Shown: positions 59,864-64,000 of the stretch, piece by piece
Position numbering within the stretch: position 1 is the stretch's first letter
How the letters are laid out: every line of letters begins with the position of its first letter
Assembly: GCA_963780755.1 (NCBI GenBank)
Contig: CAWACX010000002.1
Coordinates: forward strand, 930,001-994,000
DNA from: JALYNX01 sp963780755
GTDB lineage: Bacteria; Actinomycetota; Acidimicrobiia; Spongiisociales; ZC4RG35
DNA: 64,000 bases
Direction: 5' to 3'
Notes under the pieces: generated by a model
What the model was told of the DNA's origin: nothing
Seen by the model: only the letters and a program-made list of their open reading frames with translations
Databases searched by the model: none
Position numbers and translations under genes: made by a program

Positions 59864-60738
59864 TGGCGTCGGCTCGGCGAACGGCGCGGGGGATAGCCGG
59901 GTTCATGTTCGGCTTCGCCTCGACGGTGCTTCTAGTCGGCATCTGGGGCCGGGCCGTGGTGGTCGACACCGAAGAGCTGGCCGAGTCTCTGTCCCCGATG
60001 GCCGCCAGTGAGGTCGTCGTGGACCGGTTCACCACCTGGATGGTCGGCGAGCTAGGGGCTGCGGGACTGGACCCCGTGACCGCGGAATCGGCCGCCGAGC
60101 ATGTGCTCGAGAGCCCGGATGTCACCTCGGCCCTGTCCAGCCTGCTGTTCGAGGTAGTCGAGGCGGCGGCCTCCCCGAGCACCGAAGGGGCAACAGTCGA
60201 CGCCGCGGCCGTGTTCGCACCGGCGGTCCCTGGCATAACCACCAGGCTTGCCGAAGTCGGGGTCCCCCTCACCGAGGAGCAGGTGGCCGCGGCCGTGGCC
60301 GATCTCGACCCGATCGTTGTCCGTCAGCCACATGAGCAGGTCCTGGTCGGACCGGAATCCGAAGTCGCATCCAAGCTGGGCACGGCTGCCGGCCTTGCGG
60401 TGGTGGCGATGTTGATCGCGGGATGGGCCTATGTGGGGGTCTCGCTCGACAAGCGAAAAGCTGTGCGCAGCCTGCTCAATCGCTTCGCACTCGGGGCCCT
60501 CTCCTTCGCCATCTTCCTGCGCATCGGGAGTTGGATCCTTGATCCTGGTGGCGGCAGGGCCCCGTTGATGGAGTCCTTGGGCCTCCTGGCCGCGTCGAAA
60601 TGGTTGGTGCCACTTGCGATGGGCGTGGTCGCCGGGGTCGGAGCGTTGGTCTTCATGACCTTCAGGAGGCGACGCCAGGTCAGACGGGTGGCAGATCCCC
60701 ATTCGCCCAGCGCACAGCCCACACCGCGATCAGAATGA
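59863..60738 (+). CDS. Hypothetical membrane protein downstream of mrp
   Basis: A 291-residue membrane protein I cannot assign. One N-terminal helix (FGFASTVLLVGIWGRAVVV) is followed by an external domain of about 130 residues rich in Ala and Val with Asp/Glu (AESLSPMAASEVVVDRFTTWMVGELGAAGL; ATVDAAAVFAPAVPGITTRLAEVGVPLTEEQVAAAVADLD). Three further helices follow (AAGLAVVAMLIAGWAYVGVSL, FALGALSFAIFLRIGSWIL, WLVPLAMGVVAGVGALVFMTF) and an Arg-rich tail. The ATG overlaps the mrp stop by one base. The pattern resembles integral membrane proteins of unknown function in Actinobacteria. It ends convergent with DUF2752, with a 59-base overlap. Confidence 0.72.
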   Translation: MASARRTARGIAGFMFGFASTVLLVGIWGRAVVVDTEELAESLSPMAASEVVVDRFTTWMVGELGAAGLDPVTAESAAEHVLESPDVTSALSSLLFEVVEAAASPSTEGATVDAAAVFAPAVPGITTRLAEVGVPLTEEQVAAAVADLDPIVVRQPHEQVLVGPESEVASKLGTAAGLAVVAMLIAGWAYVGVSLDKRKAVRSLLNRFALGALSFAIFLRIGSWILDPGGGRAPLMESLGLLAASKWLVPLAMGVVAGVGALVFMTFRRRRQVRRVADPHSPSAQPTPRSE

Positions 60739-61069
60739 CCCCGGTCCCGATGAGCACCGCACTGAGCACTCTCGGGGGCATCGGGCCCACCTTCCCCCTT
60801 CGGCGAAGAAGGAACCAAACCCACCCGGCGGCGATCTGAGTCGCGATCAGAGGTATCAGCGGGTGAAAAGTGAGCGCGCCGTCGAGGTCGCCTCGCATGA
60901 GCAGCGATGCCGCCCGGGTCATCCCGCACCCGGGACACGCCATCCCCGTGGCCAGAGCGAACGGGCAAATCGTCACACCGTCCTCTCCGGGATGCACCGT
61001 GAGCAGGAATAGGGCGCCGAGGACCGGTGCGGCGAGCAGGAGTCGGTCCCGCCAGCCGTCGAGCGTCAT
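60680..61069 (-). CDS. DUF2752 membrane protein
   Basis: A 129-residue membrane protein of the DUF2752 family. The signature TICPFALATGMACPGCGMTRAASLLMRGDLDGALTFHPLIPLI contains the family's CPGCGxTR motif. Two to three helices (LLLAAPVLGALFLLTVH, LIPLIATQIAAGWVWFLL, VLSAVLIGTGVILIAVWAVRW) complete it. The function is unknown; the Cys/Thr/Arg motif may bind metal or a prosthetic group. The start (ATG 61069) overlaps the DUF4190 stop as ATGA, so both form an operon. Confidence 0.87.
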   Translation of the reverse strand: MTLDGWRDRLLLAAPVLGALFLLTVHPGEDGVTICPFALATGMACPGCGMTRAASLLMRGDLDGALTFHPLIPLIATQIAAGWVWFLLRRRGKVGPMPPRVLSAVLIGTGVILIAVWAVRWANGDLPPV

Positions 61070-61353
61070 GGGAAGTTCTCCAGCGAACCGCTGATTACGG
61101 CCCCGATCGCGGCGATCACGAGTATTGCTCCATATCCGAGGGTGAGGACGGTGCCGATGATCCCCAAGATCCGGCCGGCCTTCGCGGTGCTCAAATTTAC
61201 CGGGTCGCGGCGACCGGACGTTATTGCCTCCAACTCTTTGGTGCCCATGACCCAGGCGGCGATTCCGAGGAAAGGGCAGCAGACGATTCCCAGGATCCCG
61301 AGGACCAGCGTCGTCGACGCCTGGCTCTGTTCCGGATAGGCGGGAACCACCAT
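61066..61353 (-). CDS. DUF4190 small membrane protein
   Basis: A 95-residue protein with two membrane helices in the DUF4190 pattern: STTLVLGILGIVCCPFLGIAAWVMGTKELEAI, then AKAGRILGIIGTVLTLGYGAILVIAAI. Members are common in Actinobacteria beside other small membrane proteins and have no known role. It is translationally coupled (ATGA) to the DUF2752 gene downstream. The start is set by the ORF limits and a hydrophilic N-terminus MVVPAYPEQ. Confidence 0.85.
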   Translation of the reverse strand: MVVPAYPEQSQASTTLVLGILGIVCCPFLGIAAWVMGTKELEAITSGRRDPVNLSTAKAGRILGIIGTVLTLGYGAILVIAAIGAVISGSLENFP

Positions 61354-61362
61354 GTCGCGACC

Positions 61363-62631
61363 CTATCGGCCGATCCGGTCCAGAGTGCGATAGAGGACCG
61401 AGGCCGGAGTCAGGAACCAGGGCGTTCCCTGGTAGTAGAAGCGGGTAGGGGGAGGAACGGTGGTGAAGACGCTGGGAGGCTCTTCGCCGAGGAGCATCCC
61501 AGCGAGTTCGGTGCCCATCAGCGTGGATAGCCCGACCCCGTGGCCTGCGTAGCCCATGGCGTACCAGACCCCGCCCACCTGGCCCATGTGAGGGATCAGG
61601 TCGAAGGGGACACCGAGCTTTCCCCCCCACACATTCGTGATCTCCGCGTCTGCGAGCTGAGGGAAGTAGCCGAGGAGTTGTCGGCGGAGGTCGGCCGCCG
61701 ACTCATCGAGATCGAGCCCGGTGTGGAGGTTGCGGCGCCCGCCGATCAGGATCCGGTCGTCAGGGGTCCGCCTCATGTAGTTGAGCAGGCGCTTCTTGGT
61801 GTATGTCATCGATCCCTTGGGGAAGATCGCAGCGGCGCGATCACCCAGGGGCTCGGTGACGATGATGTACGAGCCAATGGAAACCACCTGGCGCGCCAAT
61901 TCCGGGACCGGTTCGCCCGTGGTGTAGCCATTGGTTGCGATGACCACCTGTCCGGCTCGCACCGTGCCCAACGAGGTCCCCACCTTGAATCCGGGCCCAT
62001 CGGCCGTGATTTCGACAGCAGCGCATTGGTCGACCAGGGCGGCGCCGGCCTCCCTGGCCCGTGAGGCGATCCCGAAAGTGAAACAGGCAGGCTGAATCCC
62101 CAACCCTTCGGGCTCGAAGAGGGCTGCCGTGAAGCCTTCTCCGTCAACCACTTCTGAGACTCGTTCCGGGCCGAGAACCTCCCAGTCCACCCCAACGGCC
62201 TTGCGATACCAGGAGACCGTCTTCTCGAACTTCTCCTTGGAGTCGGCCCGGGTGCCCAGGGCAGCCATCCCACCCCTCACGATCCGGGCGTCGATGTTCT
62301 CGGTGCGAGCGATCTCGGGGACGATGTCGACCGAGCGCACCGTCGCCTCCCACATTCGCCGGCCGATCTCGGGTCCGAATCGATCGAAGATGACCTGGAT
62401 GCCGGCCTTGATGTCAGGTGAGACCATTCCCCCGTTGATCGAAGAGGCCCCGGAGGCGATGCTCCGGCTGTCGACCACCGCGACGCTCTTTCCGCCACGA
62501 GCGAGCCGGAGGGCGGCGGTGAGCCCGGTCAGGCCTGAGCCGACGATGAGCACGTCGGCTTCGGTTGGAAGTTCTGACGTCAGGCCTTCAGGGTGGGGAC
62601 ACTGCTCCCACCACAAGGGTTCCTGCCTCAC
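61363..62631 (-). CDS. FAD-dependent amine/amino-acid oxidase (DAO family)
   Basis: A 422-residue DAO-fold flavoprotein similar to gamma-glutamylputrescine oxidases. After an N-terminal WWEQCPHPEGLTSELPTEADVLIVGSGLTGLTAALRLARGGKSVAVVDSRSIASGASSINGGMVSPDIKAG it shows the GxGxxG FAD motif and the typical ASGAS-x-x-NGG-M/L stretch. GQVVIATNGYTTG, RILIGGRRN and MGYAGHGVGLSTLMGTELA near the end are further FAD contacts. The GTG at 62631 overlaps the aminotransferase stop (GTGA); the longer ORF start has no homology. With the aminotransferase it suggests catabolism of an amine such as putrescine, but that is only context. Confidence 0.87.
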   Translation of the reverse strand: MRQEPLWWEQCPHPEGLTSELPTEADVLIVGSGLTGLTAALRLARGGKSVAVVDSRSIASGASSINGGMVSPDIKAGIQVIFDRFGPEIGRRMWEATVRSVDIVPEIARTENIDARIVRGGMAALGTRADSKEKFEKTVSWYRKAVGVDWEVLGPERVSEVVDGEGFTAALFEPEGLGIQPACFTFGIASRAREAGAALVDQCAAVEITADGPGFKVGTSLGTVRAGQVVIATNGYTTGEPVPELARQVVSIGSYIIVTEPLGDRAAAIFPKGSMTYTKKRLLNYMRRTPDDRILIGGRRNLHTGLDLDESAADLRRQLLGYFPQLADAEITNVWGGKLGVPFDLIPHMGQVGGVWYAMGYAGHGVGLSTLMGTELAGMLLGEEPPSVFTTVPPPTRFYYQGTPWFLTPASVLYRTLDRIGR

Positions 62632-63866
62632 AGGCCTTCGAGACCTGCCCGGAACAGGGTGCCCATCTCGGTTACTTGGTCCGGCGTCAGGGTCAGGGGT
62701 GGTGACACCTGGAGCCCTCCGCCACCGACGGCACGGGTGAGGACCCCGGCGGAACGGCATGCGGCGGCCGCCCGGTAAGGGAGAGTCTCATCGTCTCCCA
62801 CCTCGAGCTGGACCGCGGCGAGGGCACCGACACCCCGCCGGATGCTCGACACCATCGGCAGCTCCTCGAGGGGGAGAAGTGCCTGGTACAGCTCCTCCTC
62901 CAAGTCGGCGGCCCGCTGCAGGAGGCCCTCGCGCTCGATGATGTCCATGACCACCAGCCCGGCAACACACGCGGTGCTGTGCCCGGAATAGGTGTACCCG
63001 TGCCGGAACATGAGCCCCGGGGTGTCGAAGAACGGGGCGGCGACCCGAGGGCTGGCGACCACACCACCCAGCGGCGCGTAACCGCAGGTGACCCCCTTGG
63101 CAAAGGTGATGATGTCGGGCTCGAGGTCGTAGATGTTCGCCGCAAACCAGTCACCGCAGCGCCCGAACCCGGTGATGACCTCGTCTGAGATGTAGAGGCC
63201 TCCGGCGGCTCGCATCGCCTCACGGACCTGTGTCAGGTAATCGACGGAGACCGGCCTGATCCCTCCTGCGCCGATGACCGGCTCGACGAAGATGCCGGCG
63301 ATTCGCTCCGCGCCGACGTGATCGATCGCCTTCTCGACGGCTTCGGCATCGTCGTAGGGCACGAGGACGACATCGGACACCAGGTCGCCGGTGTAGCCGG
63401 TCCGGTTCGGCTCCATGCCGCCAAGAGTGGTCCCGTAGGTGTGCATGCCGTGATAGGCCCACTCCCGGGAGATGAACACCGTCCGGTCGGGCTCGCCGAC
63501 TGCGTTGAAATAGCGGCGGGCCAATTTGGCTGCCGTGTCGACGGCGTCCGACCCTCCCGACCCGAAGAAGACCTTGGACTCGGGGTCGGGGGATACCGCC
63601 GCGATCCGGCCTGCCAGATCGATCGGGGGCCGGGTGGCGTAGTCGATGAAGGCGTGGAAGGCGGGAAGCTTGCGTGCTTGCTCCGCCATGGCGTCGACGA
63701 TCTCGTCACGGCCATAGCCGACATTCATGTACCACAGGGAGGCGGCGGCATCGAGATACCGGTTCCCCTCCTCGTCGTAGACGTAGACCCCTTCCCCGCG
63801 GTCCACAACGAATGGTGCGTGTTGCACCTTGTTCATCTCGCCAAATGGGTGCCAGAACGATGACAT
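62628..63866 (-). CDS. Class III PLP aminotransferase (aspartate aminotransferase family)
   Basis: A 412-residue fold-type I omega-transaminase. Visible features are FWHPFGEMNKVQHAPFVVDRGEGVYVYDEEGNRYLDAAASLWYMNVGYG, KVFFGSGGSDAVDTAAKLARRYF, REWAYHGMHTYGTTLGG, FVEPVIGAGGIRPVSVDYLTQVREAMRAAGGLYISDEVITGFGRCG and the PLP Lys in DIITFAKGVTCGYAPLGGVV. The end GLQVSPPLTLTPDQV is conserved. It may act on an omega-amino compound such as GABA, putrescine or beta-alanine with pyruvate or 2-oxoglutarate. A -10 like TAATCT (complement of 63873-63878) lies six bases before the ATG. The DAO-type oxidase follows with a four-base overlap. Confidence 0.9.
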   Translation of the reverse strand: MSSFWHPFGEMNKVQHAPFVVDRGEGVYVYDEEGNRYLDAAASLWYMNVGYGRDEIVDAMAEQARKLPAFHAFIDYATRPPIDLAGRIAAVSPDPESKVFFGSGGSDAVDTAAKLARRYFNAVGEPDRTVFISREWAYHGMHTYGTTLGGMEPNRTGYTGDLVSDVVLVPYDDAEAVEKAIDHVGAERIAGIFVEPVIGAGGIRPVSVDYLTQVREAMRAAGGLYISDEVITGFGRCGDWFAANIYDLEPDIITFAKGVTCGYAPLGGVVASPRVAAPFFDTPGLMFRHGYTYSGHSTACVAGLVVMDIIEREGLLQRAADLEEELYQALLPLEELPMVSSIRRGVGALAAVQLEVGDDETLPYRAAAACRSAGVLTRAVGGGGLQVSPPLTLTPDQVTEMGTLFRAGLEGL

Positions 63867-63872
63867 ATCGGG

Positions 63873-63901
63873 AGATTACCTGAGGTGGTGCTGGCTACCC
63901 T
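63873..63901. promoter_or_regulatory. Divergent leaderless promoters of the aminotransferase and amidohydrolase genes
   Basis: TAATCT on the minus strand (complement of 63873-63878) lies six bases before the aminotransferase ATG at 63866. TACCCT (63896-63901) lies nine bases before the ATG at 63911. Both starts lack a ribosome binding site. Confidence 0.45.
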
Positions 63902-63910
63902 CGCCGCCCA

Positions 63911-64000
63911 ATGCCCGCCGACCTCGTGTTCCGCAACGGCCCGGTGTTCACCGGTGATGCCGCCCGGTCCTTCTCGAGGGGGCTCGCCGTCACCGGAGCC
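63911..64000 (+). CDS. Amidohydrolase family protein, N-terminal fragment
   Basis: The first 30 residues, MPADLVFRNGPVFTGDAARS and onward to the window edge, are the start of the beta-sandwich domain of an amidohydrolase (YtcJ-like), in which xDLVxRNGxVxT is a standard opening. The catalytic domain lies outside the window. A -10 like TACCCT (63896-63901) precedes the ATG by nine bases. Its location next to the aminotransferase and oxidase suggests it belongs to the same catabolic locus. Confidence 0.7.
   Translation, partial: MPADLVFRNGPVFTGDAARSFSRGLAVTGA

Overview
The window reads as a high-GC (about two-thirds G+C by eye) actinobacterial chromosome, probably from the class Acidimicrobiia or a close relative. 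This placement is an inference. It rests on CofC and an F420-type LLM oxidoreductase, a menaquinone locus, inositol-3-phosphate synthase, an actinobacterial type MurA with Asp in place of the catalytic Cys, a SufR-like regulator, DUF2332, DUF5317 and DUF6941 proteins, and widespread leaderless promoters. It is a core metabolic region. I see one toxin-antitoxin cassette, no rRNA, CRISPR array, prophage or insertion sequence, and one tRNA (Glu, anticodon UUC).

Layout. 1-9.7 kb: RNase H with a zinc knuckle, a DUF2332 protein, an SDR with an altered active site, CofC, UspA, PgpA, IlvE, a fumarylacetoacetate hydrolase-gltX pair, tRNA-Glu, a DsbB/thioredoxin pair and RpiB. 9.7-23.2 kb: MurA, an Nfu protein preceded by a small leaderless ORF, MeaB, pyruvate phosphate dikinase (PPDK), a DoxX protein, a META lipoprotein, menA-menB with menE divergent, a broken O-methyltransferase next to vapBC, ArfB, Ino1, DUF6941 and an M23 peptidase. 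23.2-31.2 kb: an isolated sufB behind an operator-like palindrome, two CNNM/CorC transporters, a two-component system, and an HtrA protease behind four 11-bp direct repeats. 31.2-34.8 kb: a cobalamin riboswitch controlling btuF-btuC-btuD-cobO. 34.8-49.4 kb: a cyclase-ATPase-TPR regulator, a winged-helix protein, a PPi-type phosphofructokinase, an APH-like kinase, a DUF885 peptidase, a flavin reductase, a LysM/M23 protein, RlmN, an HhH protein, an LLM oxidoreductase and a gamma-glutamyltransferase. 49.8-64 kb: two consecutive membrane HD-domain proteins, DUF5317, a crotonase, a sortase, a TlpA-like protein, aconitase, a SufR-like regulator divergent from Mrp, small membrane proteins, and the start of an amine or amino-acid catabolic cluster (aminotransferase, DAO-type oxidase, amidohydrolase).

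How the genes work together. PPi-type PFK plus PPDK suggests PPi-linked glycolysis. Riboswitch-controlled B12 uptake and adenosylation fits with MeaB, the chaperone of a B12-dependent mutase. SufB, Nfu, Mrp and the SufR-like regulator form a dispersed Fe-S assembly module, with palindromes at sufB and at mrp. DsbB, thioredoxin and TlpA serve extracytoplasmic thiol chemistry.

Two patterns cross the whole window. First, more than twenty genes carry a TANNNT -10 box only 6-10 bases before the start codon, the mark of leaderless transcription. Second, a dozen conserved genes, including gltX, acnA, menA and ppdK, carry one or more single-base frameshifts although homology continues in the new frame and total length is normal. 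This looks more like assembly indels than gene decay. I report these genes at full span and state where the frame breaks.
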